Shown: positions 1 through 8,306, counted from the first letter of the stretch. The stretch is 33,306 nt of DNA from Pseudomonadota bacterium (GCA_021799355.1 JAJZAQ010000032.1:1-33306), one strand, 5' to 3'. Translations and numbers: made by a program. Notes: generated by a model not told the origin, from the letters alone.

Positions 1-2
1 TC

Positions 3-290
3 CGATCTGCCGGTCAGGGCTACGCCCTGGGACGGCCGATGCCTGCGGCGCAATTGGACGAGTGGGTGCAGCAGTTCCGCTATGCAGTCGATCCACAGTC
101 TCCCCGCACCCCGCTGGGTCGGCTCGCCAGCGACTGGCTGCAACGCCGGCAATCCGGCGTGAACACCGAGTTGCAGGCGGCGTGGCTGCGTACCGTCGGC
201 CTGCAGCACGCCGCTGCCGGGCCGGCAGCAACCGCCCAGCCCGCGCCAAGCAAGCGCCCCGGCTCGGATGGCCGGCGGCGAAAACCCTGA
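3..290 (+). CDS. C-terminal end of a probable EAL-domain c-di-GMP phosphodiesterase (5' partial)
   Basis: The frame is open from base 3 to a TGA at 288-290, giving about 95 residues with no start in the window. The residues around 12-41 read GQGYALGRPMP, which resembles the closing strand and loop of EAL phosphodiesterase domains (QGY…xRPMP), followed by a Trp-containing helix (LDEWVQQF). After this comes a tail of about 70 residues, ending in an Ala/Pro-rich stretch, that I do not recognise. The catalytic EAL, DDF and metal-binding motifs would lie upstream and cannot be seen, so activity is unknown. A strong terminator at 397-426 would end its transcript. The first 8 bases may not be native (see findings). 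The family call rests on one short motif. Confidence 0.55.
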   Translation, partial: RSAGQGYALGRPMPAAQLDEWVQQFRYAVDPQSPRTPLGRLASDWLQRRQSGVNTELQAAWLRTVGLQHAAAGPAATAQPAPSKRPGSDGRRRKP

Positions 291-396
291 AATCCCTTAC
301 GGTCGAGTCGGACTAAAAAAAGATGGACAAATTCTCTCGATTTGTATCAAATAGTGACTGAGCCTTTACTGGCTCTTTCAGGGAGTGTGCAATTCA

Positions 397-426
397 CCCG
401 GGCCGTCACCGGCTCGGGTTTTTTTT
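397..426 (+). terminator. Strong intrinsic terminator after the EAL-type gene
   Basis: CCCGGGCC (397-404) pairs with GGCTCGGG (411-418) through 8 bp including one G·U wobble. The loop is the 6-nt GTCACC and a run of eight T follows (419-426). A smaller GAGCC/GGCTC hairpin lies just upstream at 360-375. It separates the partial gene at the window start from the repeat block and the DUF971-ubiE genes. Confidence 0.85.
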
Positions 427-474
427 GCCCGGGCGGCGCGCCACTACCGGTTTGGTCGTGGATCCGACAAAGTC

Positions 475-665
475 GGGGCGGCCCGGCGCTTTGGTCATCA
501 CTGCCCCCACGGCCGGTCTGCGCCCGGCCTGCCCCCCCGAGGGGGCTCAACAAAGCTTGGGGCGGCCCGGCGCTTTGGTCATCACTGCCCCCACGGCCGG
601 TCTGCGCCCGGCCTGCCCCCCGAGGGGGCTCAACAAAGCTTGGGGCGGCCCGGCGCTTTGTTGAG
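475..665. repeat. 84/83-bp tandem repeat, two full copies plus a partial third
   Basis: Copy 1 (475-558) and copy 2 (559-641) are identical except for one C in a poly-C run (seven C at 532-538, six C at 616-621). A third copy starts at 642 and matches until about 660, then diverges. Each unit contains a GCCCCC…GGGGGC hairpin and ends in CTCAACAAAGCTT. The last left arm, CTCAACAAAGC (629-639), forms a perfect 11-bp inverted repeat with GCTTTGTTGAG (655-665). Just upstream is a short palindrome, CCGAC-AAA-GTCGG (464-476). The whole 291-702 gap contains this repeat, the terminator before it, and nothing else I can identify as a gene. The structure looks like a dispersed extragenic repeat, but that needs a genome search. 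Confidence 0.9.
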
Positions 666-702
666 CGACAATAGCGCCGGTTGCCGCTCCTGGTGTTCTG
701 GT

Positions 703-1119
703 ATGTCCTCGCCCGCTACCGTGCGCGCCGATTGGCCGCAGTCCATCGTCCTTCACAAGCGCTCGCGCGTGCTCGAACTGACCTACGCCGACGGTACGCA
801 GTACCGCCTGCCTTACGAGTTTCTGCGCGTGTATTCGCCGTCTGCCGAAGTCCGCGGTCATGGCCCCGGGCAGGAAACCCTGCAAACCGGCAAACGCGAC
901 GTGGACATCGTCAGCATCACGCAGGTCGGTCACTACGCCATCCAGCCGCAGTTTTCCGACGGTCATGACAGCGGTATCTACGGTTGGGACTATCTGCACG
1001 TCCTCGGCCAGAATCAGCAGGCGCTGTGGGACGACTATCTCGCCCGCTTACAGGCTGCCGGCCTCGACCGCGATGCGCCGATGCCCGCTGCCCCCACCTC
1101 CCACTGTTCCTCCCATTGA
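703..1119 (+). CDS. DUF971 / gamma-butyrobetaine hydroxylase-like N-terminal domain protein
   Basis: This 138-residue protein is a single small domain with the pattern of the DUF971 (GBBH-like N-terminal) family: IVLHKRSRVLELTYADG near residues 11-27, YRLPYEFLRVYSPSAEV near 29-45, and YAIQPQFSDGHDSGIYGWDYL near 79-99. In larger enzymes this fold precedes an oxygenase domain; here it stands alone, and a biochemical role is not established from the sequence. It ends 8 bp before ubiE, an arrangement common in betaproteobacteria, so the two are probably co-transcribed. The frame stays open upstream through the repeat block to 385, but family homology starts only after the ATG at 703, so I place the start there. 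No strong ribosome-binding site is visible. Confidence 0.85.
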   Translation: MSSPATVRADWPQSIVLHKRSRVLELTYADGTQYRLPYEFLRVYSPSAEVRGHGPGQETLQTGKRDVDIVSITQVGHYAIQPQFSDGHDSGIYGWDYLHVLGQNQQALWDDYLARLQAAGLDRDAPMPAAPTSHCSSH

Positions 1120-1127
1120 GCTGACCC

Positions 1128-1877
1128 ATGACCGAATCCCGCAGCGCCTCATCGACCCATTTCGGCTACCAGCAAGTCTCCGAAGAGGAAAAGGCCGCAC
1201 GCGTGCGCGCGGTGTTCGATTCGGTGGCTCCGCGCTACGACCTGATGAACGACTTGATGAGCGCCGGGCTGCACCGGGCCTGGAAGGCGTTTACCGTGGC
1301 CGTATCGGGTGTGCGTCCCGGCCACCGTGTGCTCGATGTGGCCGCAGGCACCGGTGATCTGTCGCGCGCCTTCGCCCGCAAGGTCGGTGACAGCGGTCTG
1401 GTGGTGATGACCGACATCAACGGCGCCATGCTGCGCGCCGGGCGCGACCGCCTGCTCGACGCCGGCATCCTCCTGCCCACGGTGTTGTGCGACGCCGAAA
1501 AACTGCCGTTCGCCGATGCGCAGTTCGATCTGGTCAGCGTGGCCTTCGGCCTGCGCAACATGACGCACAAAGACCGGGCGTTACGCGACATGCAGCGCGT
1601 GCTCAAACCCGGAGGCAAACTGCTCGTCCTGGAATTTTCCAAACCCTGGGAGCCACTGCGTGGGTTGTACGACCTGTATTCTTTTCAGGTGCTGCCGCGC
1701 CTGGGCAGACTCGTCGCCAACGACGCGCAAAGCTACCAGTACCTGGCCGAATCGATCCGCATGCACCCCGACCAGCCGACGCTGGCCGGCATGATGCGCG
1801 ACGCCGGATTTGGTCACGTCGACTGGTACAACCTGAGCGCGGGCATCGTCGCGCTGCATATCGGCGAAAAATTTTGA
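1128..1877 (+). CDS. ubiE: Ubiquinone/menaquinone C-methyltransferase UbiE
   Basis: UbiE is an S-adenosylmethionine-dependent methyltransferase that C-methylates the benzoquinol ring in ubiquinone synthesis (and demethylmenaquinol where present). The 249-residue length is typical. Residues 29-41 ([13 protein letters not shown]) form the family N-terminal signature. SAM motif I is [12 protein letters not shown] at 68-79. The later blocks [20 protein letters not shown] and [15 protein letters not shown] are characteristic of UbiE/COQ5. The protein is soluble, without membrane segments. The gene follows the DUF971 gene by 8 bp and is followed by a Tim44-like gene and then ubiJ and ubiB, so three ubiquinone genes lie together. 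ATG 1128 gives the canonical N-terminus. Confidence 0.97.
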   Translation: MTESRSASSTHFGYQQVSEEEKAARVRAVFDSVAPRYDLMNDLMSAGLHRAWKAFTVAVSGVRPGHRVLDVAAGTGDLSRAFARKVGDSGLVVMTDINGAMLRAGRDRLLDAGILLPTVLCDAEKLPFADAQFDLVSVAFGLRNMTHKDRALRDMQRVLKPGGKLLVLEFSKPWEPLRGLYDLYSFQVLPRLGRLVANDAQSYQYLAESIRMHPDQPTLAGMMRDAGFGHVDWYNLSAGIVALHIGEKF

Positions 1878-1964
1878 TCTGAAGCAAGGCAACACACGCC
1901 GAATGAACTTTTGCTCCCGGCAGGTAACAAAATGTCACTTCGTTTCGCTTTTTCCGGGAGCCGC

Positions 1965-2873
1965 ATGAAGACCACCCCATTGTTCCGCCGCATCATCGCC
2001 TTCGGTCTGATGCTCACCCTGGCGCTGGGCACCATCGACGCGCACGCCAAGCGCATGGGAGGTGGCAAGAGCATCGGCCGGCAAAACAGTGCGATCACGC
2101 AGCGTGAAGCCACACCGCCGCAGCAGGCCGCGCCAACCGCGGCGCGGCAACCGCAGCCTGCTGCTCCGGTGCCGGCCAAACAGCCCAGTCGCTGGGGGGG
2201 CATCCTGGGCGGACTGGCCGCCGGCCTGGGTCTGGCCGCGCTGTTTCACGCCCTCGGATTCGGCGGCGCGCTCGGCTCCTTCCTCGGCTCGTTGTTGATG
2301 ATCGTCCTGCTGGCGCTCGCCGCGTTCTGGATCATCAGCCTGTTGCGGCGCAAATCGTCAGCCCCATCCGAGCCGCTGCGTTATGCCGGCGCGGCACAAG
2401 GCTATGGCCAGTCTCCGCTGGGGGCCGAAGCGCAGCTGCCGGCGCAGTGGGCGCCGAACACGGCCACGCCGGCAGTCGGCGCGGCGGGCACCTCGCGCAT
2501 TCCCGCCGACTTCGACCAGGAGGGCTTCCTCGCCAGCGCCAAGCAACACTACGTGCGCCTGCAGCAGGCGTGGGATGCCGCCGATCTGGCCAGCCTCAAA
2601 ACCTTCACCACGCCTGACATGTTCGAAGCGCTGGCCGAGCAACTCCGCCAACGCGGCTCGGAACCCAACAAGACCGAGGTGGTCACGCTCGACGCCACTC
2701 TGCTCGATCTGGAACAGACCGCCGACGAATACGTCGCCAGCGTCGAATTCTCCGGTCTGGTGCGCGAGCAAACTTGGGGCGGCGCCAGCCCGGTGCGTGA
2801 GGTGTGGAACCTGGTCAAGCCGCGCGACGGCTCCAGCGGCTGGCTGCTCGCCGGCATTCAGCAATTGGGCTGA
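1965..2873 (+). CDS. Tim44-like domain membrane protein
   Basis: The 302-residue product starts with a signal peptide (basic MKTTPLFRR, hydrophobic core, AHA cleavage site near residue 27). A conserved RMGGGKSIGRQ motif and a Gln/Ala/Pro-rich linker follow. A Gly-rich hydrophobic region then holds two membrane segments (about residues 82-128). The C-terminal domain, about 170-302, is Tim44-like/NTF2-type (FDQEGFLASAKQHYVRLQQ; EVWNLVKP near the end). Mitochondrial Tim44 acts in protein import, but the bacterial proteins have no settled function, so none is assigned. I chose ATG 1965 rather than the in-frame ATG 1932 because GGGAG (1956-1960) sits just upstream and the signal peptide starts there. 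It lies between ubiE and ubiJ and ends in a strong terminator. Confidence 0.85.
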   Translation: MKTTPLFRRIIAFGLMLTLALGTIDAHAKRMGGGKSIGRQNSAITQREATPPQQAAPTAARQPQPAAPVPAKQPSRWGGILGGLAAGLGLAALFHALGFGGALGSFLGSLLMIVLLALAAFWIISLLRRKSSAPSEPLRYAGAAQGYGQSPLGAEAQLPAQWAPNTATPAVGAAGTSRIPADFDQEGFLASAKQHYVRLQQAWDAADLASLKTFTTPDMFEALAEQLRQRGSEPNKTEVVTLDATLLDLEQTADEYVASVEFSGLVREQTWGGASPVREVWNLVKPRDGSSGWLLAGIQQLG

Positions 2874-2908
2874 GCTCGCTTGACCCTGTCGCCGGGCCCC
2901 GCCCGGAA

Positions 2909-2943
2909 AACGCCGCAGTCGCCACCAGCGCTGCGGCGTTTTT
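2909..2943 (+). terminator. Intrinsic terminator after the Tim44-like gene
   Basis: AACGCCGCAG (2909-2918) is perfectly complementary to CTGCGGCGTT (2931-2940), a 10-bp stem with a 12-nt loop, and the run of T reaches 2943. It separates the DUF971-ubiE-Tim44 unit from ubiJ-ubiB, although ubiJ starts only about 20 bp later, so ubiJ must rely on read-through or on a promoter overlapping the hairpin. Confidence 0.85.
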
Positions 2944-2964
2944 CATGCAAAGGCGGACGATAGA

Positions 2965-3627
2965 ATGGCCGGGCCCATGAAGCCTTCCTTCCCCGCCCCA
3001 GACGCCCAGTCTTTGCTGCTCCGGCTGCAAACCGGGTTGATCGCGGCAATCAACCATCTTCTGGCCAGCGACCCCCAAGCCCCCGCGCGGCTGCGCCCGC
3101 ACGGCGGCAAAACCGTGGTGCTGAGCGCGCTGGGCATGGACCTGGCTCTCCAGGTTCAGTCCACCGGCCTGCTGCACGCCGCAGACACAGCCGCGGTGCA
3201 TGCCGATGATGCCGACCTGCACATCACGGTGGACAGCCAGGCGCTGCGTGACGCCATTGCCAAGCGGGCGCCGCCGAGTTTGTCGGCCGCGCGGGTCCGC
3301 GGTGATGCCGAGCTGGCGCAGACCATCTCGTGGCTGATGGCCCACGTGCGCTGGGACATGGAAGACGATCTGGCGCAGCTCACCGGCGACGTGGCCGCAC
3401 ACCGCGTGGCGCAGGCGGCGCGCGCGGCCGTGGTGCATGGCCGGCAAGCGTGGGAACGTTCGGCCGACCGCGCGCGCGACTGGTTCGCCGGCGGCACGCA
3501 CGGCCTGGTCAGCCGCCGCGAGCTGGCCGAGTTCAACGACGCAGTGCGCGACCTGCGCGACAGCGCAGCGCGCCTGGACAAACACCTCGCCATGCTGCGG
3601 CAGCAGCTCGATCGCCGAGGTCTGTGA
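2965..3627 (+). CDS. ubiJ: Ubiquinone biosynthesis accessory factor UbiJ (SCP2 domain)
   Basis: UbiJ binds ubiquinone intermediates with its SCP2-type lipid-binding domain and helps assemble the soluble Ubi complex. The 220-residue protein has an N-terminal helical segment ([20 protein letters not shown]), a small SCP2-like beta/alpha domain (about residues 30-115), and a C-terminal helical part ending in a likely coiled coil (about 180-216). That layout and its place directly before ubiB are the main evidence, since SCP2 sequences diverge strongly. ATG 2965 is preceded by AGGCGG at 2951-2956; ATG 2977 is an alternative that removes four residues. The stop is 5 bp from the ubiB start, indicating co-transcription. 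Confidence 0.88.
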   Translation: MAGPMKPSFPAPDAQSLLLRLQTGLIAAINHLLASDPQAPARLRPHGGKTVVLSALGMDLALQVQSTGLLHAADTAAVHADDADLHITVDSQALRDAIAKRAPPSLSAARVRGDAELAQTISWLMAHVRWDMEDDLAQLTGDVAAHRVAQAARAAVVHGRQAWERSADRARDWFAGGTHGLVSRRELAEFNDAVRDLRDSAARLDKHLAMLRQQLDRRGL

Positions 3628-3632
3628 CCGCC

Positions 3633-5210
3633 ATGCGCCGGCTGCTGCGACTGCTGAAAATCGCCTCGATCGTCTTCCGCTACGGACTGGACGAAATCGT
3701 GCTGTCGGGGTTTCGCCACCCCTGGCTGCGGCGGCTCAACCGTGTGCTCACCTTCGGCCGCCCACTGGCCCGCCCGCGCGGCGAACGCCTGCGCCTGGCG
3801 CTGGAAAGTCTCGGGCCGATTTTTGTCAAATTCGGCCAGGTCCTCTCCACCCGCCGCGACCTGCTGCCGCCGGACATCGCCGACGAACTCGCCAAGCTGC
3901 AGGACAAGGTTCCACCGTTCGACTCCGCCGTGGCCGTGGCCATCATCGAACGCGCGTTTGGCAAACCGATCGATGTGCTGTTTGCCAGTTTCGAGCGCAA
4001 GCCCGTGGCCAGCGCGTCCATCGCGCAGGTGCATTTCGCCACACTGCCCGCTGCGCAAGGCGGCGCCGAGGTCGCAGTCAAGGTGCTGCGTCCGGGCATG
4101 CACAAGGTGATCGAAGAGGATCTGGCGCTGATGCACACCATGGCCGCACTCGTCGACCGGCTGTGGCGCGAGGGGCGAAGGCTCAAGCCGCGGGAAGTCG
4201 TCGCCGAATTCGACAAATACCTGCACGACGAGCTCGACCTCACCCGCGAAGCGGCCAACGCCGCGCAACTGCGGCGCAATATGGCCTCGCTCGATCTGGT
4301 GCTCATTCCCGAGATGTACTGGGATCTGTGCCGCAGCAACGTCATCGTCATGCAGCGCATGCACGGCGTGCCCATCGGCCATCTCGACGTGCTGCGCGCC
4401 GCGGGTGTCGACTTCAAGCAGCTTGCCAAGGCAGGGGTGGACATTTTTTTCACCCAGGTGTTTCGCGACGGCTTTTTCCACGCCGACATGCATCCGGGCA
4501 ACATCATGGTCAGCCTGCAGCCCGACACCTTCGGCCGGTATATCGCACTGGATTTCGGCATCGTCGGCACGCTGTCGGACTTCGACAAAGACTATCTGGC
4601 GCAGAATTTCATCGCCTTTTTCCGCCGCGATTACAAACGCGTGGCCGAGCTGCACGTCGAGTCCGGCTGGGTGCCGGCCGACGCCCGCATCGACGAACTC
4701 GAAGCCGCGGTGCGCAGCGTGTGCGAGCCGCAGTTCGCCCGGCCGCTGAAGGACATTTCGCTCGGCCAGGTGCTCATGCGGCTGTTTCAGGTATCGCGTC
4801 GCTTCAAAGTCGAAATTCAGCCGCAGCTGGTGCTGCTGCAAAAAACCCTGCTGAACATCGAGGGCCTGGGCCGGCAGCTCGACCCCGAGCTCGACCTGTG
4901 GACGACGGCGCAGCCGTTTCTGGAAAAATGGATGAAAAGCCAGGTCGGCTGGCCTGCCTTCCGCGACAAACTGAAAAACGAATCCAGCCGCTACGCCCAA
5001 TACCTGCCGGAACTGCCCCGGCTGCTGCACCAAGCGCTGCAGCAGCAGGCGCGCGGCGCACGCGACGACGCGCTGCTGCGCGATCTGCTGCAGGAGCAAC
5101 GGCGCACCAACCGCCTGCTGCAGACGCTCATGGCCTTCGTCCTCGGTTTCATCGTCGCCGTGCTGCTGCTCGGCGCGCTCGACGACCGCTGGCTGCACAG
5201 CCTGTTCTGA
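3633..5210 (+). CDS. ubiB: UbiB, atypical protein-kinase-like ubiquinone biosynthesis protein
   Basis: UbiB belongs to the ADCK/ABC1 family of kinase-like ATPases needed for ubiquinone synthesis at the inner membrane. The 525-residue product has the family KxGQ motif (KFGQ at 66-69, within [16 protein letters not shown]), the Ala-rich loop [10 protein letters not shown], the VAVKV lysine strand, the catalytic-loop equivalent [10 protein letters not shown] and the DFG equivalent LDFGIVG. Two hydrophobic C-terminal segments ([17 protein letters not shown]) anchor it in the membrane, as usual for UbiB. Length and motifs are complete. It starts 5 bp after ubiJ and ends 22 bp before the aldo/keto reductase gene, which may share its transcript. 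Confidence 0.97.
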   Translation: MRRLLRLLKIASIVFRYGLDEIVLSGFRHPWLRRLNRVLTFGRPLARPRGERLRLALESLGPIFVKFGQVLSTRRDLLPPDIADELAKLQDKVPPFDSAVAVAIIERAFGKPIDVLFASFERKPVASASIAQVHFATLPAAQGGAEVAVKVLRPGMHKVIEEDLALMHTMAALVDRLWREGRRLKPREVVAEFDKYLHDELDLTREAANAAQLRRNMASLDLVLIPEMYWDLCRSNVIVMQRMHGVPIGHLDVLRAAGVDFKQLAKAGVDIFFTQVFRDGFFHADMHPGNIMVSLQPDTFGRYIALDFGIVGTLSDFDKDYLAQNFIAFFRRDYKRVAELHVESGWVPADARIDELEAAVRSVCEPQFARPLKDISLGQVLMRLFQVSRRFKVEIQPQLVLLQKTLLNIEGLGRQLDPELDLWTTAQPFLEKWMKSQVGWPAFRDKLKNESSRYAQYLPELPRLLHQALQQQARGARDDALLRDLLQEQRRTNRLLQTLMAFVLGFIVAVLLLGALDDRWLHSLF

Positions 5211-5232
5211 CCCCACCTGCCTGCGCCATACC

Positions 5233-6099
5233 ATGACCACCACATTGCCCCTGCGTCGCTTTCCCGATGGCACCGCCATTCCCGCGCTGGGACTGGGGAC
5301 GTGGCGCATGGGTGAACGGGCCGACCAGCGACAACACGAAACGCACGCCGTGCGCGAAGCCCTGCGGCTGGGCTACCGCCTGATCGACACTGCCGAGATG
5401 TACGGCGAAGGCGGTGCCGAAACCCTGCTGGGCACCGCGCTGCGGCAGGCGTTCGCCGCCGGCGACGTCCGCCGCGACGAGCTGACCGTGGTCAGCAAGG
5501 TCTACCCGCATCATGCCAGCGCCAGCGGCGTGGTGGCGGCGTGCGAGCGCAGCCTGCGCCGGCTACAGCTCGACGTCATCGACCTGTACCTGCTGCACTG
5601 GCGCGGGGACATTCCGCTGGCGCAGACGCTCGAAGGTTTTTCCCGGCTGCAGGCACGCGGCCTGATCCGCTACTGGGGGGTGAGCAATTTCGACCTCGAC
5701 GACATGCACGAGCTCTTCGCCCTGCCCGGCGGCACGCAGTGTGCGGCCAATCAGGTGTACTACAGCCTGGGCGCACGCGGTGTGGAATTCGACCTGCTGC
5801 CTTGGCAGCAGCAGCACGCCATCCCGCTGATGGCCTACAGCCCGATCGACCAGGGCGCGCTCAGCACCCACCCGGTGCTGCAGGCGGTGGCGCGCCGCCA
5901 CGACGCCAGCGCCGCGCAGGTGGCCCTGGCCTGGGTGCTGCGCCAGCCCGGAGTCGTCGCCATTCCCAAGGCGGTGCGCAGCGCGCATTTGCGTGAAAAC
6001 CTCGCCGCAACGTCGCTGGCGTTGTCCGCCGCCGATCTGGCCGAACTCGACGCGGCGTTCGCCCTGCCGACGCAGCGGCAAAGCCTGGCGATGATTTGA
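5233..6099 (+). CDS. Aldo/keto reductase
   Basis: This 288-residue (alpha/beta)8 NAD(P)H-dependent oxidoreductase has the full aldo/keto reductase tetrad: Asp52 and Tyr57 in IDTAEMYGEGG, Lys89 in VVSKVYPHH and His122 in LYLLHWRGD. The strand YWGVSNFDLDDM and the cofactor-binding C-terminal region with VVAIPKAV are also typical. Substrate cannot be read from the sequence; the group reduces aldehydes, ketones and sugars, and its closest relatives include YeaE-like methylglyoxal reductases. It follows ubiB on the same strand with a short gap, but nothing links it functionally to ubiquinone synthesis. Confidence 0.93.
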   Translation: MTTTLPLRRFPDGTAIPALGLGTWRMGERADQRQHETHAVREALRLGYRLIDTAEMYGEGGAETLLGTALRQAFAAGDVRRDELTVVSKVYPHHASASGVVAACERSLRRLQLDVIDLYLLHWRGDIPLAQTLEGFSRLQARGLIRYWGVSNFDLDDMHELFALPGGTQCAANQVYYSLGARGVEFDLLPWQQQHAIPLMAYSPIDQGALSTHPVLQAVARRHDASAAQVALAWVLRQPGVVAIPKAVRSAHLRENLAATSLALSAADLAELDAAFALPTQRQSLAMI

Positions 6100-6168
6100 C
6101 CGTGCGCCTTGCCGCGCTGCAAGCAGCTGGGCACAATGTGCGCGTCCTCCGTTTCCCGCCGACACTCC

Positions 6169-6450
6169 ATGTCTGACACCCAAATCCGCGACACCCTGCA
6201 ACGCCTGCATGCCGTCTTGCAGTCGCAGCCGCAAATCGACCCTGAACTCAAGACCCTGCTGCAAACTTTGGATCAGGACATTCGTCAGGCGCTGGACCGC
6301 CCGGCTGCCGAGCCCTCCGGTTCCAGCGCAGAGGCCAACGATCTGGCCGAGCAGGCGCAAACGCTGGCGGCGCGCTTTGCCGTCGAGCACCCGAACATCG
6401 ACCTCGTGCTGCGTGAACTGCGCAGCCTGCTGCTAGGCATCGGCGCGTAA
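6169..6450 (+). CDS. DUF4404 family small protein
   Basis: The 93-residue protein MSDTQIRDTLQRLHAVLQS… is almost entirely helical. It carries the pattern of DUF4404 proteins: an N-terminal helix with a Leu heptad, DPELKTLLQTLDQDIRQAL in the middle, and a closing AVEHPNIDLVLRELRSLLLGIG helix. No catalytic motif, signal peptide or membrane segment is visible, and the family has no known function. ATG 6169 gives the family N-terminus; longer in-frame starts upstream are not supported. It converges with pdxA, the two stops being 9 bp apart, with a small GCGGCG/CGCCGC hairpin at 6465-6480 inside the end of pdxA. Confidence 0.82.
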   Translation: MSDTQIRDTLQRLHAVLQSQPQIDPELKTLLQTLDQDIRQALDRPAAEPSGSSAEANDLAEQAQTLAARFAVEHPNIDLVLRELRSLLLGIGA

Positions 6451-6459
6451 AACCACCCG

Positions 6460-7533
6460 TCAAGGCGGCGTTGACGCCGCTGCACGCCGCGCGGCGACCA
6501 TCTGCCGCGCCATGCCGATGGCGGCAATCAGGCTGGCCGGATCGGCGCGGTCTTTGCCGGCGATGTCCAACGCCGTCCCGTGATCCGGGCTGGTGCGCAC
6601 GAACGGCAGCCCGAGGGTGACGTTCACCCCGTGTTCGACCCCCAGATACTTCACCGGGATCAGGCCCTGGTCGTGGTACATGGCGACGACGAGGTCGAAT
6701 TCGCCGGGGTGTGCCGGCGGCGCGTGACGCGCACGCATGAACACGGTGTCCGGCGGGAAAGGGCCGCGGGCATCGATGCCTTCGGCCCGCGCCTGCGCAA
6801 TGGCCGGGGCGATGACGCGCGTCTCCTCGTCGCCGAACAGCCCGCCCTCACCTGCGTGCGGATTGAGCCCGGCCACGGCGATGCGCGGCTGCGGCACGCC
6901 CCACAGCCTTGCCGCCGCATGGGCGATGCGCAGGGTCTGCAGTACGGCGTCGGAGGTCACTGCGTCGATCGCCCGGCGCAGCGCCAGATGCACCGTCACC
7001 AGCACGGTTTTGAGCTGGTCGTTGGCCAGCATCATGCGTACCGGCACACCGCCGGCCAGATGCTGCAGGATTTCGGTGTGTCCGGGAAAGCCGATGCCGG
7101 CAGCGTGCAGCGCCTCCTTGTGGATCGGCGCGGTGACGACACCGGCCACGCGGCCGGCCAGCGCATCGGTGGCGGCAGCGGCGATGCTGGCGTATGCCGC
7201 GGCGCCGGCGCGCGCGTCGACCTGGCCGACGGGCAGATCGGGCGGCAGATGCGCCACCGGCAGCACCGGGATCGCCCCGTCGGGCGCATCGCGCCATTCG
7301 TCCAGGCTGTCGAGCTCGACCACCACTGGGCGGCTGCACTCGGGCGCAAACTGCATGCCGCGGGCGGTGCGGGCCAGCCACGCGGCATCGCCGTACACCA
7401 CGCAACCCTGCGCCTGTCCCCGGGCATAGGCACGAACGATCAGCTCCGGGCCGATGCCACAGGCGTCGCCCAGGGTGATGGCCAGCGGCGGCGCGCCGCG
7501 GTCAGGCGGGATTGTCGATGTCGATGAACACAT
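6460..7533 (-). CDS. pdxA: 4-hydroxythreonine-4-phosphate dehydrogenase PdxA
   Basis: PdxA oxidises 4-phosphohydroxy-L-threonine in the DXP-dependent pathway to pyridoxal 5'-phosphate. The roughly 357-residue product has the N-terminal LAITLGDACGIGPE, the metal-binding His in APIHKEALHAAG and FPGHTEIL, the LNPHAGEGGLFGDEE block and the metal-site MYHDQGLIPVKYLG, all PdxA signatures. The only plausible conventional start is ATG at 7533, which overlaps the end of the nif3 gene by 32 bp; it adds a short N-terminal extension (CSSTSTIPPDRGAPP) before the conserved core. The frame stays open further upstream, but that is antisense-like shadow coding inside nif3. The tight overlap suggests translation coupled to nif3. 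Confidence 0.95.
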   Translation of the reverse strand: MCSSTSTIPPDRGAPPLAITLGDACGIGPELIVRAYARGQAQGCVVYGDAAWLARTARGMQFAPECSRPVVVELDSLDEWRDAPDGAIPVLPVAHLPPDLPVGQVDARAGAAAYASIAAAATDALAGRVAGVVTAPIHKEALHAAGIGFPGHTEILQHLAGGVPVRMMLANDQLKTVLVTVHLALRRAIDAVTSDAVLQTLRIAHAAARLWGVPQPRIAVAGLNPHAGEGGLFGDEETRVIAPAIAQARAEGIDARGPFPPDTVFMRARHAPPAHPGEFDLVVAMYHDQGLIPVKYLGVEHGVNVTLGLPFVRTSPDHGTALDIAGKDRADPASLIAAIGMARQMVAARRAAASTPP

Positions 7534-8245
7534 GCTCCAGTCCGTAGTGCGCCGCCAGATGCTCGCCCAGCGCACGAATGCCCTCGCGCTCGGTCGCATG
7601 ATGGCCGCAAGCCAGGTAGGTGATGCCCATTTCGCGGGCAAAATGCGCCGTCGGCTCGGAGATTTCGCCGCTGACATACGTCCGCGCACCGGCGGCCCAG
7701 GCGTCTTCGATCCAGTCTTGCGCCGCACCGGTGCACCACGCCAGCGTCCCCACCGGGGCGTGGGCCTCGCCGACGACCTGTGGCGCCCGCCCCAGGCCGC
7801 GCGCCACGGCCTGGGCCAGTTCGCCCACGCTGGCCTGCGGCGCGCTGCCCAGGCAGCCGATCTGCTGCCGGCCAAATCGCCCCTGCACCGACCAGCCCAG
7901 GCGCCTGGCGAGCATGACGTTGTTGCCCAGTTCGGCGTGGGCATCGAGCGGCAGGTGATAGGCGAACAGATTGATGTCGGCCGCCAGCAACAGGGCCAGG
8001 CGCTTGCGCTTCTGGCGCACCACGCGCGGATCTTCCCCACGCCAGAAATAGCCGTGGTGCACGATGAGGGCATCGGCGCGCAACGCGATGGCACGCTCGA
8101 TCAGCGCCAGGCTCGCCGTCACCCCGGTGACGATGCGCCGGATGTCGTCGCGGCCCTCGACCTGCAGGCCGTTTGGGCAATAATCGGCCCATTGTGCGCA
8201 ATCGAGCAGACCGTCGATTTCGCGTGCCAAGTGTTCTCTGTGCAT
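7502..8245 (-). CDS. Nif3-like dinuclear metal centre protein (YbgI family)
   Basis: At 247 residues the protein matches the length of E. coli YbgI. Metal-binding histidines are in ALIVHHGYFWRG, FAYHLPLDAH and the C-terminal ACGHHATEREGI, as in the Nif3/GTP cyclohydrolase I type 2-like family. The N-terminus (LLDCAQWADYCPNGLQVEG) is the family signature. Its reaction is not settled; the proteins form hexameric toroids with a dinuclear metal site. ATG 8245 was chosen because it gives the canonical N-terminus. It lies 61 bp from the divergently transcribed protease gene, so promoters for both should be in that gap. Its last 32 bp overlap pdxA. Confidence 0.93.
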   Translation of the reverse strand: MHREHLAREIDGLLDCAQWADYCPNGLQVEGRDDIRRIVTGVTASLALIERAIALRADALIVHHGYFWRGEDPRVVRQKRKRLALLLAADINLFAYHLPLDAHAELGNNVMLARRLGWSVQGRFGRQQIGCLGSAPQASVGELAQAVARGLGRAPQVVGEAHAPVGTLAWCTGAAQDWIEDAWAAGARTYVSGEISEPTAHFAREMGITYLACGHHATEREGIRALGEHLAAHYGLEHVFIDIDNPA

Positions 8246-8306
8246 GGGTGGCCTTGAAGCGTGAATCTGCGCCGCCATGTGCCGTGCTGCAACCCGACTC
8301 CTCACC

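Noticed and set aside
360-378. GAGCC/GGCTC hairpin followed by TTT considered as a second terminator.
   Set aside because: The stem is 5 bp with only three T; the nearby 397-426 hairpin is much stronger and sufficient.
475-665. Tandem repeat considered as a CRISPR array.
   Set aside because: The units are contiguous, without variable spacers, only two full copies exist, and no cas genes are nearby.
3156-5309. 717-codon open frame on the minus strand, antisense to ubiJ and ubiB.
   Set aside because: It is a GC-rich shadow frame; the opposite strand encodes complete UbiJ and UbiB with all motifs, and the antisense product has no recognisable domain.
7534-8094. Upstream extension of the pdxA frame to 8094.
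   Set aside because: PdxA homology begins just after codon 7533, and this stretch lies over nif3, whose metal-binding motifs are intact.
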